A stretch of DNA of 64,000 bases from Clostridium_AW sp040797845. GTDB lineage: Bacteria > Bacillota > Clostridia > Clostridiales > Clostridiaceae. The notes under the pieces are model-generated. The model saw only the letters and a program-made list of their open reading frames with translations, was not told the DNA's origin and searched no databases. Below, one piece after another: positions 16,784 through 25,127 of this stretch. Location: contig JBFNFA010000001.1 of the NCBI GenBank assembly GCA_040797845.1, forward strand, positions 496,001 to 560,000, given 5' to 3'. Every line of letters starts with the position of its first letter. The first letter of the stretch is position 1. The translations under genes and the position numbers were made by a program.

Positions 16784-17224
16784 TTAGTTTTTTATAAGAG
16801 GAATTAACTTTTCATTTATTATCTTTTTTCTTAATGTTATTAAGTAAATATCTGACTTACAGAGCATTTCTCCTATTTCTTTAAATTGGAGTTTCTTAAA
16901 ATATCTTAATTCAATTATTTTATATTCATCTTCTGTAAGTATGGATAACATATTATCTATTCTTTCAACTTGTATTTCTTTACTGCGTTTAAGAGCTTTC
17001 AAGTACTGAAGCTTTTTCTCTTTACTTATTATTTCATTTTCTACACTGGAGTTAAATTTATTAGTCTCTCCAGTTCTTTCAGTATATGATATTGCTCCTA
17101 CACCATTGTAATCATTATTTAACTCTTCAATATCCAATTCTATGTTTTTTATTTCTACATGAGTTCTTTTATAGTTATATAACATACCTTCAACAACTTG
17201 ATAATATTTATTTCTATCTGCCAT
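16784..17224 (-). CDS. Phage sigma-like late transcription regulator (RinA/ArpU type)
   Basis: The 146-residue protein starts at ATG 17224, eight bases after GGAG; the longer frame to 17272 includes that site in its coding part. The N-terminal half is a charged helical region. The C-terminal third (SILTEDEYKIIELRYF, then LQFKEIGEMLCKS) is a sigma-70 region 4-like helix-turn-helix. Regulators of this type lie directly before terS in many Firmicutes phages and switch on late genes. Confidence 0.8.
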   Translation of the reverse strand: MADRNKYYQVVEGMLYNYKRTHVEIKNIELDIEELNNDYNGVGAISYTERTGETNKFNSSVENEIISKEKKLQYLKALKRSKEIQVERIDNMLSILTEDEYKIIELRYFKKLQFKEIGEMLCKSDIYLITLRKKIINEKLIPLIKN

Positions 17225-17803
17225 CTTATCAGCTCCTTTTGCATCAATTTTTATCTGTTTTAGCATGTCCAAATATACTTTTTCTATATTAATTTTAGCT
17301 CAGGTGATCTAATCTCAATTTTTTTATACTTTTTTATTATTTTTAAGTCCCAATTTTAATGTTTTTTACTCTTAAATCATTCTTTTTGGTTTCATTTTAT
17401 ATGTTTTTGCTTAATTTTTGCTTTAAATTGAGTAAATCTCTTATTTTTATATTTATCATAGTCTATTATCATAAACCATTGATATATCTAACTTTGCACG
17501 GTTTATATTTCTTATTATTTATGATAGGTTACATTTTGAGTTACATTACTTGTAACCGCTAAACCTATTGATATCACTTGATTTAAAGTACTTTTTTTAT
17601 GGTTACATTTTTGGAAAAGTAATGTGCTTATCTTTTATATATATAAATAATTAATATAAATACTCTCACACACGTATATATATATTATTTTATGTAACTT
17701 TGTAACTTATATATATTTATATATATAAAAGTGAGTAATACCAACGGATTTCGCGGTTACATTTTGGTTACATTTCGGTTACATATTTTATTTTTTTGTA
17801 ACC
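17225..17803. other. Gene-free region between primase-helicase and late regulator
   Basis: These 579 bases contain no convincing gene on either strand. The left part is T-rich. From 17,527 the sequence holds ten GTTACA/TGTAAC elements, and between about 17,635 and 17,740 a very AT-rich stretch of TA repeats that would melt easily. The layout fits a phage replication origin or a binding region for a replication protein. Confidence 0.6.
17527..17803. repeat. Iteron-like array of GTTACA/TGTAAC elements, candidate origin
   Basis: Direct copies start near 17527, 17540, 17601, 17755, 17766 and 17777; inverted copies lie at 17551-17557, 17693-17700, 17701-17708 and 17797-17803. The last direct three are exact 11-base steps (17754-17764, 17765-17775, 17776-17786; consensus YGGTTACATTT), that is, one helical turn apart. 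The two TGTAACTT copies are back to back. This lies immediately downstream of the primase-helicase gene. Confidence 0.7.
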
Positions 17804-20365
17804 TTACACAAAAGGTATAATATTCGATTCTTCTTCAGTAACATCTAGTATCTCTGGCGGAATAATTGAGTCTACTCTTAGCTCCCTAAGCAGCTCTTTA
17901 CTATACGTATCAAATCGTACCCCCTTCATATCCACTTTTATGACCTTGTCGGATTTCCCTATTAAGTAACCTGCTCTTTCTGCCTGTTTCTTAAAATCTT
18001 TTAACTTTAAGGGGATTATGTCCGCTCCAACTTTCGAACAATGCTCTTGAATCTGATTAACCATTTCAGAGGTCTTAATGAAAATCCCATCACCTCTATA
18101 CTTCACAACTTCATTACTATTAAAAGCTCTTCCATCTTCAATCATAGTGTTATACAGTATTATCATTTGCTCTACTATTGAGTAAGTTTCCTGGCCATCT
18201 TCTAAAACTTCTGTCTTTATATTTCTTATCACATGCTCGCTATAATTCTTTATTTCTTTAATTCCCATACTCTTGAAGAGGATATTCAATATTTCCATGC
18301 CACAACAAACGTTGATTGCTGTATTAAGAGGTCTATTAAATATACCTTTAATTCCTACTGTTACACCTTCTCTAATTGCACCATATTCCTCTACATTGAG
18401 TTTCAAAACTATATCTATTAAGCTTCTTCCTAATTTATTAAGCAGCACTTCATTTTGTATTATCCAATTCATGGCCTTTGTGTGATCTGCTGTTCTCTCT
18501 CTCTTAGATAAGTAAACTATGCAGCTTCTTTCTATTAGAGCTTTTTCATTGTTTGGGTAGCTTTCCTCACCTACTAAAATCAAAGGTCTTTGTAGCTGGA
18601 AGTCCTTATTTCTAAATGATTTATCTCCTCTCGAAATAGTGGCCCTATCATATAGATTTCTAAAAATTTCGCTGAGCTTTGCTATTTTATATTTATCTAA
18701 GGATGAAGGCTTAAACTCATCGAATAACATCGGATAATTTCCATCACTTCCACTCTTAATTAATGCAAATGGTGTTATCAATCCTATCGATTTTATATCT
18801 CTTTTAGGGTAATTTAGTATAGGAGCTATGACATTTTCGAGAATTGTACTTTTACCGCAGCCACTTTCTCCTACTATCAATAGATGATGAAGTTTTTGCT
18901 TTAAAGCTTGATTTTGATGTACTGCTAAATTATTTATTACGGTGCCTATTATTGAAATTGTTTTTTCAGGAGTCGCGAATTTGAAAAGATGCTTTTTAAC
19001 TTCAAGCAATTCCTGTTTGGTTATTAATTCTGTTTCGAGTACTGCTGCAACATTGCTTCCATCTGCTTTTATACTAAGATTAACTTTATCCTTACTTAAG
19101 GCTCCGTCATTAGTTATAAAGAGTACCTCTCCATTTCTTTCTATGAACTTTACTCCCTGGTGTGTTTCCTCAACTTCTAAAGCAAAATATTTATTAATCC
19201 ATATCTTAAGCTCAGTTAATGTTTCTATTTTTCCAGTAAAGGCTAAATCTATTGTGCCAAGGAAATTTTTGAAGGTTCTTATATCATCAAATACGGTACT
19301 TGGTCCTACTTTTTCAACTTTTGCCCCTGTAGGTGATTTGATAATTAATTTAATTCCTTCCTGATCTTCATCTACAAAACTTATTCTTGTAGCTTCTAGT
19401 AATTTAAAGTTGGTTATATAAACTTTGTCATAATCTTCATCTTTCTTGTTATAAACCATCTTGTAAATACCGCCACCATCCTGCTGTAGTTCGTATTTAT
19501 TTTTTAAATCTAGACTTCTATTAAAGGCATTTAATAAATCTTGCTTTGTATGTCCAGCTTCTATCCAATCAGTAACATCTTTGTTGTCTCCTAAGTCTTT
19601 GGCTCCTGGAAGATTGATAAATTTAAATGCTCTTGAGAATCTAAATAGCTTATGGTATATTTCCCACTTATACTTTTCCCCGGCTTGTCCAGTATCACCG
19701 CACACATATATCTTTGCATTTGCAAGTACTTCTATATCTCTGCATCCTTTTACACTAGTAGCTACATATCCATCTTTCTTTAAAATTGAATTTATTGTAT
19801 TTGCATCCTTCTCACCCTCAACTACAACTACTGTCAAGTCTTGACTTATAGCATTTAAAGTATTGAAAAGGTTATAGGGCACTTCGTCAGTACCTCGGCT
19901 ACTGACTACTTTGTCATTTTCAAAGTGGTAATAGGATAAACACTTCTCTCCATCAGGCTTTCTAAATTTAGCTTTATAATACAAAGGGTTACCCATCTTA
20001 TCTACAAAGGTAAATATGCCTAGCAGTTCCTGACCTAATCTGAATTTACCAATTTCCCATTCAATATAGCCTTTAATTCTATCCTCTAAGAGTTCTATTT
20101 GAGTTTTTTCTACTGACAACCCTAGATACTTCTTAGCTTCAATAAAATCTATTCCTTTAATCTGTGAAATAAAATCAATGGCATCACCACTAACATCACA
20201 ACCAAAGCATTTAAATCGCCATTTGTTTTTATCTGAATGAAATTTAATACTAAGGGAAGGTGTCTTTTCTCCATGGAAAGGGCACTTTATGTACCCTTGC
20301 CTATTAAATCTTTCTCCCGTTTCACTTTCTATCAATTCTTTTAAGTCTATATCCTGTAACTCCAC
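17804..20365 (-). CDS. Phage primase-helicase (CHC2, TOPRIM and P-loop ATPase)
   Basis: The 853-residue protein has a CHC2 zinc finger (C28, H31, C53, C56), a TOPRIM-like part around residues 175-225 (VVVVEGEKDAN, then CGDTGQAGEK) and an SF3/DnaB-like P-loop GESGCGKST near residue 495-503 followed by MLFDEF. It would both prime and unwind phage DNA at the fork. The start is GTG at 20365 after AGAGGTGAG. The iteron-like array lies directly behind its stop codon at 17804. Confidence 0.92.
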   Translation of the reverse strand: MELQDIDLKELIESETGERFNRQGYIKCPFHGEKTPSLSIKFHSDKNKWRFKCFGCDVSGDAIDFISQIKGIDFIEAKKYLGLSVEKTQIELLEDRIKGYIEWEIGKFRLGQELLGIFTFVDKMGNPLYYKAKFRKPDGEKCLSYYHFENDKVVSSRGTDEVPYNLFNTLNAISQDLTVVVVEGEKDANTINSILKKDGYVATSVKGCRDIEVLANAKIYVCGDTGQAGEKYKWEIYHKLFRFSRAFKFINLPGAKDLGDNKDVTDWIEAGHTKQDLLNAFNRSLDLKNKYELQQDGGGIYKMVYNKKDEDYDKVYITNFKLLEATRISFVDEDQEGIKLIIKSPTGAKVEKVGPSTVFDDIRTFKNFLGTIDLAFTGKIETLTELKIWINKYFALEVEETHQGVKFIERNGEVLFITNDGALSKDKVNLSIKADGSNVAAVLETELITKQELLEVKKHLFKFATPEKTISIIGTVINNLAVHQNQALKQKLHHLLIVGESGCGKSTILENVIAPILNYPKRDIKSIGLITPFALIKSGSDGNYPMLFDEFKPSSLDKYKIAKLSEIFRNLYDRATISRGDKSFRNKDFQLQRPLILVGEESYPNNEKALIERSCIVYLSKRERTADHTKAMNWIIQNEVLLNKLGRSLIDIVLKLNVEEYGAIREGVTVGIKGIFNRPLNTAINVCCGMEILNILFKSMGIKEIKNYSEHVIRNIKTEVLEDGQETYSIVEQMIILYNTMIEDGRAFNSNEVVKYRGDGIFIKTSEMVNQIQEHCSKVGADIIPLKLKDFKKQAERAGYLIGKSDKVIKVDMKGVRFDTYSKELLRELRVDSIIPPEILDVTEEESNIIPFV

Positions 20366-20388
20366 CTTCTCACCTCTCTTCTAAACTT

Positions 20389-20973
20389 TTAATCTTCCTG
20401 TACATATGGACCTATGTCTGTACTCAATTCTTTTAAAAAGTTTCTTACACTATAGTAAAGCTTTCTATGTATTTCAAAACCTGTATTATCATTACTAGTA
20501 AATATTGTGTCATTTAAGTATTGATCCTGAATACTTGTCAACCTACCTAAAAATGCTTTAGGCTGATACTGGCTCCTATATTTACCCTTAATAATATTCT
20601 CCATGCCATTTTTATCTTCTATTATTAAAAACATCTTAATACCTTTTGTTTTTGCTCTCTGTAGCTCCCTTATTAATCTTACGTCATCCCTGGTGTCTGT
20701 TTTTTCGCCTAGATTATTAGCCAGCTCGTCAACACTATTCTTTCTTTCTACGGCCACATTGAAGTATAAATCTCTATATATACCCATTTCAGGTCTTTTA
20801 GTAATAATGGCAGTGTAGTCACCCTCATTTATTTTTTCTTTCCTATAGGGTATCTTTTTTTTATCAAAGTAGTCCAAAATATGTTGATTAACTTGTTCCC
20901 TTGTATCATATAAAATCATAAAATTTTCTTTAAGTAGCTTGTTTATTTCTGTATCAGTAAACTTGAATTGCAT
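20389..20973 (-). CDS. ERCC4-type nuclease
   Basis: A 194-residue protein with the full ERCC4/XPF nuclease signature: LYDTREQ near residue 22-27, then NEGDYTAII, and VAVERKNSVDELANNL near residue 78, which holds the V.ERK...D metal site. There is no helicase or helix-hairpin-helix part visible, as usual for phage versions. It probably cuts branched DNA during replication or recombination; it lies between MazG-like and primase-helicase genes. Confidence 0.9.
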   Translation of the reverse strand: MQFKFTDTEINKLLKENFMILYDTREQVNQHILDYFDKKKIPYRKEKINEGDYTAIITKRPEMGIYRDLYFNVAVERKNSVDELANNLGEKTDTRDDVRLIRELQRAKTKGIKMFLIIEDKNGMENIIKGKYRSQYQPKAFLGRLTSIQDQYLNDTIFTSNDNTGFEIHRKLYYSVRNFLKELSTDIGPYVQED

Positions 20974-20986
20974 ATAATCACCTGCT

Positions 20987-21331
20987 TTATTCTAATTTTT
21001 TTAAGGAACTTTTCCTGTTTAAGCTATCTTCTTTTCTAAAAATATGTTGCGGGTACCTTTTCTCTAATTTTTCTATATTTAACATTGCTACCTCTTCTAA
21101 TGTTACTCCTAGTGCATTTGCCGATAAGTTCAAGTACCATAGTACATCACCTAACTCACTGATGAGGTTGTCTATATCCATGGGATGGTCCTGGTATAGA
21201 TACTTTTTAAGTATGTCTATACATTCACCAGCTTCTCCATTTAGTCCCATAATACCATTTAGTAGCTTATCTACCTGATCTAATCCATTAGCAGTTCTTA
21301 ATGCCTTTTCTTGATACTCTTTAAAGTTCAT
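20987..21331 (-). CDS. MazG-like nucleotide pyrophosphohydrolase
   Basis: This 114-residue all-helical protein has the two metal-binding helices of the MazG superfamily: GLNGEAGECIDILKK near residue 29-43 (E..E pair) and ISELGDVLWYLN near residue 58-69 (E..D pair). Such enzymes hydrolyse (d)NTPs or alarmones; phages may use them to tune nucleotide pools or blunt the stringent response. Its ATG overlaps the stop of the 52-residue gene upstream (ATGA) and has a GGAGG site. Confidence 0.88.
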   Translation of the reverse strand: MNFKEYQEKALRTANGLDQVDKLLNGIMGLNGEAGECIDILKKYLYQDHPMDIDNLISELGDVLWYLNLSANALGVTLEEVAMLNIEKLEKRYPQHIFRKEDSLNRKSSLKKLE

Positions 21332-21486
21332 TTGTACGCCTCCATTCTTATAAAATCCGGTCTTTCTATCTTCCAGCGTTCCTCTTCTGTCCTGCTAGCC
21401 TGTCCACTAACATATATGCAAGCCCACAATATCACTCCGAAACTTAGGCTTAATAGTCCGAAAAGTATTGCTAATATCTTAATCAC
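21328..21486 (-). CDS. Small membrane protein of unknown function
   Basis: A 52-codon gene that starts with GTG at 21486 after GGGAGGG and ends in ATGA overlap with the MazG-like gene. The first 25 residues (VIKILAILFGLL, then FGVILWACIYV) form one transmembrane helix, and the rest is a charged cytoplasmic or external tail (TEEERWKIERPDF). Coding overlap on both sides and a strong ribosome binding site support it. Confidence 0.65.
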   Translation of the reverse strand: MIKILAILFGLLSLSFGVILWACIYVSGQASRTEEERWKIERPDFIRMEAYK

Positions 21487-21626
21487 TTCCTAACCCTCCC
21501 TAGTTTTAATCTCTTGTTATATAATTTCTGTCTATTTCTAATTCTTTTTTTATACTTTTTCTTAGGTTTCATATTTTGTATAACTCTCTGAAGTGCTCTA
21601 TTAATAGTTTTCTGTACATAACTCAC
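21483..21626 (-). CDS. Small basic protein of unknown function
   Basis: A 47-codon frame with GTG start at 21626 and stop overlapping the next gene's start (GTGA). The product is very basic, with KPKKKYKKRIRNRQK in the middle, which would suit nucleic acid binding. The ribosome binding site is not clear, so this is a tentative call based on the coupling with the following gene. Confidence 0.4.
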   Translation of the reverse strand: MSYVQKTINRALQRVIQNMKPKKKYKKRIRNRQKLYNKRLKLGRVRK

Positions 21627-21718
21627 TCCAACACTTCATCCCCTTTGTATTATTGTTTTAACACTCTAGTACACTTTAACTATAGAAATACTCAACATGC
21701 TGTTCATTTTGATCTCTT

Positions 21719-22711
21719 TTAAGATGTTTTTCTATATTCATGTATCACATATTCTTTACACGTTTGCGCATAAATTTGAGTAGTGGATGGGGTCTCATGT
21801 CCCAAAAGATGCTGCACTATGTGCAAAGGCATTCCACTATTTAGCTTGTGTGTTGCAAATGAATGTCTAAATAGATGTGGGAATACTGGTTTGTCTATTC
21901 CTGCTCTTTGGGCTATCTTTGCAACTTCTCTTTCTATGCTCCTTCCTCCAAGTCTATTGTGTGGATACTTACTAGCTACAAATAAGGCTTCGTTGCCATC
22001 TTTTCTAGTCTTCAAATACTTTTTAAGAAGTATTTTAGCTTTGGTACTAAAGCAAACTTCTCTTTCCTTATTGCCTTTACCGATCACACGCAAAGTCTTT
22101 TCATGCCAGTTTATATCACTCTTGTCCACTCCAACGACTTCACTTAATCTGCATCCGGTGCTATATATAAATTCAAACAACGCTTTTTCTCTATCGCTAT
22201 CACAAGCTTGTCTTAACAATTCTATTTCTTCTTCACTTAAAGGATTTCTTAATCTCTTAGGCTCCTTAGTCTGTTTTAATTTACTCGCTGGATTTCTAGG
22301 AATGTATTCCTCTTCATGTAACCAACTAAAAAAGGATTTTAATATAGATATTTGTCCATTTAAACTACTTGCTTTTAGGTTTTTTCCTCTAACTGCTAAA
22401 TACATTCTCAGATCCATAGCATTAATTGTACTAAGTGGTTTTCTTAGGTGGCTTGCAAATATCATAAGATTATAATTATAATTTTTTAATGTTTCAGGGC
22501 TTAATCCATCTAGCCTTTTGCTTGCTAAATAAATTTGTATCTTTTCCTCTATATCGCTGGTCACCAATGCTGTCTCTTGTGGTAATACATCATATTTGTA
22601 AAGCACTTCCTCTGTTATAGCTCTTACTCTTAACTGGTCTATCTCTGGAAACTCCAGAGATAATTTCCCCACCAGTTTTATTACTACTTCATTTTTACTT
22701 GTACTATACAT
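21719..22711 (-). CDS. Tyrosine recombinase (XerC/XerD-like)
   Basis: The 330-residue protein has a SAM-like N-terminal DNA-binding domain (residues about 50-150) and a catalytic domain with all active-site residues: Arg in STGCRLSEV near 188, Lys in KGNKERE near 213, HLFRHSFATH near 278, LLGHE near 302 and Tyr in TQIYAQ near 313. It is the second integrase-type enzyme of this prophage and lies far from the attachment site. It may resolve phage multimers or serve another recombination site. GGAGG precedes the ATG at 22711. Confidence 0.93.
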   Translation of the reverse strand: MYSTSKNEVVIKLVGKLSLEFPEIDQLRVRAITEEVLYKYDVLPQETALVTSDIEEKIQIYLASKRLDGLSPETLKNYNYNLMIFASHLRKPLSTINAMDLRMYLAVRGKNLKASSLNGQISILKSFFSWLHEEEYIPRNPASKLKQTKEPKRLRNPLSEEEIELLRQACDSDREKALFEFIYSTGCRLSEVVGVDKSDINWHEKTLRVIGKGNKEREVCFSTKAKILLKKYLKTRKDGNEALFVASKYPHNRLGGRSIEREVAKIAQRAGIDKPVFPHLFRHSFATHKLNSGMPLHIVQHLLGHETPSTTQIYAQTCKEYVIHEYRKTS

Positions 22712-22729
22712 AATACTTCCTCCTTATGT

Positions 22730-22758
22730 TTGCCACCGAGACACACATATGGTATAAT
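22730..22758 (+). promoter_or_regulatory. Plus-strand sigma-A type promoter for candidate small RNA
   Basis: TTGCCA at 22730-22735 and a perfect TATAAT at 22753-22758 are separated by 17 bases. The promoter points against the surrounding minus-strand genes and has no coding gene behind it, only a short stretch ending in a terminator at 22777-22819. Confidence 0.7.
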
Positions 22759-22764
22759 GTCTCT

Positions 22765-22819
22765 AGTGATTTACTTAGAGAGCTGATAAGTTTCCCAGAC
22801 TGCGCAGCTCTCTTTTTTT
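22765..22819 (+). ncRNA. Candidate short phage RNA (about 55 nt)
   Basis: A transcript starting about seven bases after the TATAAT box would run to a terminator formed by AGAGAGCTG (22777-22785) and CAGCTCTCT (22805-22813), followed by six further T residues. There is no start codon with a ribosome binding site in it. It lies in the space between the minus-strand 51-residue gene (ends 22837) and the tyrosine recombinase (starts 22711), so it is antisense to the mRNA leader of the recombinase and could regulate it. Confidence 0.6.
22777..22819 (+). terminator. Intrinsic terminator of candidate small RNA
   Basis: A nine-base-pair perfect stem AGAGAGCTG/CAGCTCTCT with a 19-base loop leads into a run of seven T residues on the plus strand. 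No plus-strand protein gene precedes it, which is why the short RNA is proposed. Confidence 0.75.
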
Positions 22820-22836
22820 ACTTTAGTTCTTTAGAC

Positions 22837-22992
22837 TTACTTTCCTATTACTGCTGCATCCTTCTTAAGTACCACTCCATCTTTTGTTTTATAGTTACCT
22901 TTGTTGTCTATAGCTTGTACAATATACCTGTCAGAAACTTTCCCACTATACCATAAATTACTGTTAGAGCAGTTTATTATTAGTATTTTCAT
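22837..22992 (-). CDS. Small protein of unknown function (51 residues)
   Basis: This frame starts MKILIINCSNSN at 22992 with GGAGG eight bases upstream and ends at 22837. The sequence (WYSGKVSDRYIVQAIDNKGNYKT) suggests a small beta-rich fold. It is unrecognised. It belongs to the row of mini-genes that runs from 22.8 to 25.7 kb. Confidence 0.65.
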   Translation of the reverse strand: MKILIINCSNSNLWYSGKVSDRYIVQAIDNKGNYKTKDGVVLKKDAAVIGK

Positions 22993-23025
22993 ACTTGATC
23001 CTCCTGTTTCTATTTGTGTTGTAAT

Positions 23026-23229
23026 TTATATATCAGAAGTAAGTTCTTTTACTTCTTCTTGATTAAATCCTAACTCATATAAATCTGCTCTCAAATCTTC
23101 CCATGTATCATTTGATGTGCAATCTTTATGATGAGGACATCTTGAACTACAACCGCAACTCTCCTCTTGCAATTTGTCACAATTAGAAGAAATCATTTTA
23201 ATAAAATTAAATATGCCTGGGTATTTCAC
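23026..23229 (-). CDS. Cys-rich small protein of unknown function
   Basis: The 67-residue protein starts with GTG at 23229 after AAGGAGATG. The middle has a cluster of Cys and His (SCGCSSRCPHHKDC) that could bind zinc, and the C-terminus is an acidic helix (DLRADLYELGFNQEEVKEL). The function is unknown. Confidence 0.65.
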   Translation of the reverse strand: MKYPGIFNFIKMISSNCDKLQEESCGCSSRCPHHKDCTSNDTWEDLRADLYELGFNQEEVKELTSDI

Positions 23230-23285
23230 GTTTTACATCTCCTTCACATAATTTCAGAATCTTCTCCTGGTTTTTGAATTACAAA

Positions 23286-23405
23286 CTATTTCTTATGTCT
23301 TTTAGTAAAACATTTATGGCAATATCCATCATTGTTTTTGAATTCTTTTTCTGTGATTTTTGCATTACAAATGTCACAAATCTTTGTTTTATTTTCTTTG
23401 TCCAT
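23286..23405 (-). CDS. Zinc-ribbon mini-protein (39 residues)
   Basis: Starts at ATG 23405, five bases after GGAGG. Two CxxC pairs (KICDIC near residue 9 and YCHKC near residue 29) about 17 residues apart make a complete zinc ribbon, and the C-terminal end is basic (TKRHKK). It could be a small regulator or adaptor. It is too short for usual gene callers. Confidence 0.7.
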   Translation of the reverse strand: MDKENKTKICDICNAKITEKEFKNNDGYCHKCFTKRHKK

Positions 23406-23425
23406 AATTACCTCCTATTTTTGAA

Positions 23426-23536
23426 TTATTTATCTCTTCCAAAGTTATCTTCATGCCAATCTATGCATCCATGCAAGAAAAATCCAATAATAATTCCTGC
23501 ACAGAGAATCCATAATCCTTCCCATGTACTTATCAT
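23426..23536 (-). CDS. Small membrane protein (36 residues)
   Basis: A frame of 36 residues from ATG 23536, after GAAGGTGA. The central GLWILCAGIIIGFFLHGC is one transmembrane helix with a short charged tail (WHEDNFGRDK). The length and site support a real mini-gene, but nothing more is known. Confidence 0.5.
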   Translation of the reverse strand: MISTWEGLWILCAGIIIGFFLHGCIDWHEDNFGRDK

Positions 23537-23591
23537 CTAATCACCTTCGTATTCATTTCAAAATATGTCACTTTATATTTGTATTGTGACG

Positions 23592-23966
23592 TTAAAGCTC
23601 TTTCCAATCTATCTTTTTTAGTTCTCCGTATTTATCTGTATATCTATCCCATAATATCTCACTTATATTTCCATCTGTATAATGGGTTGGAAACTCTTCA
23701 ATTAAAGAAACTTTTTCATTATTGACTTTTGTTATTTCGACTTCTACATTGATATATTTATCATCAATCCTTTTATACTCTTCTTTATTGTTTAAAACAT
23801 TAATTAAATGGACTAATCTTCTACCGTTTTGAATATCTCTCTCATAACTTTCTTTAGACATAACTTTTTTACATTCTTGGCACTCTGCAATAAGCGTTAC
23901 TGAATTTTGTATCATTGCATCTTTTATTAATTTAATATCCTTATCATCCAACTCTTCAAACTTCAT
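23592..23966 (-). CDS. Phage protein of unknown function (124 residues)
   Basis: Start chosen at ATG 23966 (MKFEELDDKD) because GGAAGG lies ten bases before it; the open frame runs on to 24014 without a site. The sequence has CQECKKVMSKESYE near residue 30, and a beta-rich second half (YINVEVEITKVNNEKVSLIEEF) ending in a helix. It is not recognised. The nonsense-mutated small gene lies immediately upstream. Confidence 0.65.
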   Translation of the reverse strand: MKFEELDDKDIKLIKDAMIQNSVTLIAECQECKKVMSKESYERDIQNGRRLVHLINVLNNKEEYKRIDDKYINVEVEITKVNNEKVSLIEEFPTHYTDGNISEILWDRYTDKYGELKKIDWKEL

Positions 23967-24014
23967 AATGCAATTACCTTCCTTTTTTAATATTTTTCTT
24001 GAATTACGAAACAA

Positions 24015-24188
24015 CTAACTAAATAAATCTACCTCTGTATAATTGAAATCTGTATAATCTTCAAACATGTTTTGACCTTCTAAATAGTAGAAGACAAGTC
24101 TTTGCTTGTAGTCAATTTCCATAATTATATAATTATGTTTTTTACAATACTCTTCTATTCATTTTTTTAAAACGTCTCTGAACCCCAT
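24015..24188 (-). pseudogene. Small gene broken by an in-frame TGA
   Basis: From ATG 24188 the frame reads MGFRDVLKK, then TGA at 24159-24161, then continues open in the same frame for 46 more codons (IEEYCKKHNYIIMEIDYKQR and on) to TAG at 24015-24017. A single TGG-to-TGA change would explain it, as the joined product looks like a normal small alpha/beta protein. The ribosome binding site is weak (GGTGGTG). Readthrough cannot be ruled out. Confidence 0.6.
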
Positions 24189-24262
24189 CACATCACCACC
24201 TGTAATTTACTCGTCATATTTTCATAAGTCGTCGTATATTTAAATTGCAACCATTGCATTTC

Positions 24263-24412
24263 TTATAAAATAACTTGATTTGTTCTCAATTTACCTTTTT
24301 TCTTAAAATTCAAGCTAACTTCATATTCATCATCTTTTAATAGTTCTATTAATTGTTCTAATGTTTCAAATAAATATTCATTACCATTAATATTTAAACT
24401 TTTTATTTCCAT
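24263..24412 (-). CDS. Small phage protein (49 residues)
   Basis: Starts MEIKSLNINGNEY at ATG 24412, seven bases after GGAGG, and ends at 24263 (TAA). The pattern is strand, strand, then the helix TLEQLIELLKDD, then strand, which looks like a tiny folded protein. Its function is unknown. Confidence 0.65.
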   Translation of the reverse strand: MEIKSLNINGNEYLFETLEQLIELLKDDEYEVSLNFKKKGKLRTNQVIL

Positions 24413-24478
24413 ACTATATCCTCCATATAGTTTGTACTTTCTTACATTCAGATTGTGTCAATTTATTTGAAATGCGTA

Positions 24479-24688
24479 TTATCTTGTCCATGCTACTCCT
24501 GTCTGCAAATAAGATAAAATACCCTTTATATTGTTGTATTCATGAATTTTTGTTAATCTCTGACCTTTTTCCGTAAGATACTCAATACAACAGCCAATTA
24601 AGAAAGCTTTATTGTTAAAGCAATCTTCTTCACTCAAAATTTTTTTATATCCTTTCTTTTCATACCATTCCCAAAAATAATCGGGCAT
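24479..24688 (-). CDS. Phage protein of unknown function (69 residues)
   Basis: The product starts MPDYFWEWYEKKGYKKI and has a helical central part with FLIGCCIEYLTEKGQRL. The YFWEWYEKKGY-like start followed by GCCIEYL is a pattern I have seen in short clostridial phage proteins without known function. A GGATGG site precedes the ATG. Confidence 0.65.
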   Translation of the reverse strand: MPDYFWEWYEKKGYKKILSEEDCFNNKAFLIGCCIEYLTEKGQRLTKIHEYNNIKGILSYLQTGVAWTR

Positions 24689-24782
24689 TTATACCATCCT
24701 TTCTGATTTGCATTTTATTCAATTTGTATGACGTACTATTATTTTTTATCTATGTATAGGTACCTCCTTATCAATACAAATA

Positions 24783-25127
24783 TTATGAAAGAGATTTCCT
24801 ATATTCTGATTGAAGCTCTCTAAATATATCATAGTTCTGTTTTTCTATAAGCTTTGCACTATTAATATAATAATTAACTTTATCTTTAATTTTTATTAGT
24901 TCCTCGACATTGCATACAGATTTTTCAACTACAATACCACCCATTTCCTTTGCCATATCTTTTGCATCATCTTCTATTAAAATTGGAAAAGCAACATTTT
25001 CATTATTTGAAAAATCATATCCTTTAGTGTCTTTATTATCTTCACTCTTGCGTGGTAATCCACTCACATAAAATAAGTTACCTATTTTTATAACCCAATA
25101 CTTTATTGACTCCTTTTCTTTAACCAT
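24783..25127 (-). CDS. Phage protein of unknown function (114 residues)
   Basis: Starts at ATG 25127 after GGAGG. The first 30 residues (YWVIKIGNLFYVSGLPR) and the following AFPILIEDDAKDMAKEMGG segment form an alpha/beta fold, and the last third is a long helix. It resembles small phage proteins that I cannot name. It is one of the larger genes of this accessory row. Confidence 0.65.
   Translation of the reverse strand: MVKEKESIKYWVIKIGNLFYVSGLPRKSEDNKDTKGYDFSNNENVAFPILIEDDAKDMAKEMGGIVVEKSVCNVEELIKIKDKVNYYINSAKLIEKQNYDIFRELQSEYRKSLS

Noticed and set aside
22726..22956. A plus-strand 76-codon frame over the small RNA region
   Set aside because: It has no ribosome binding site, a hydrophobic low-complexity product, and is antisense to the well supported 51-residue gene; the terminator and promoter inside it argue for a non-coding RNA.
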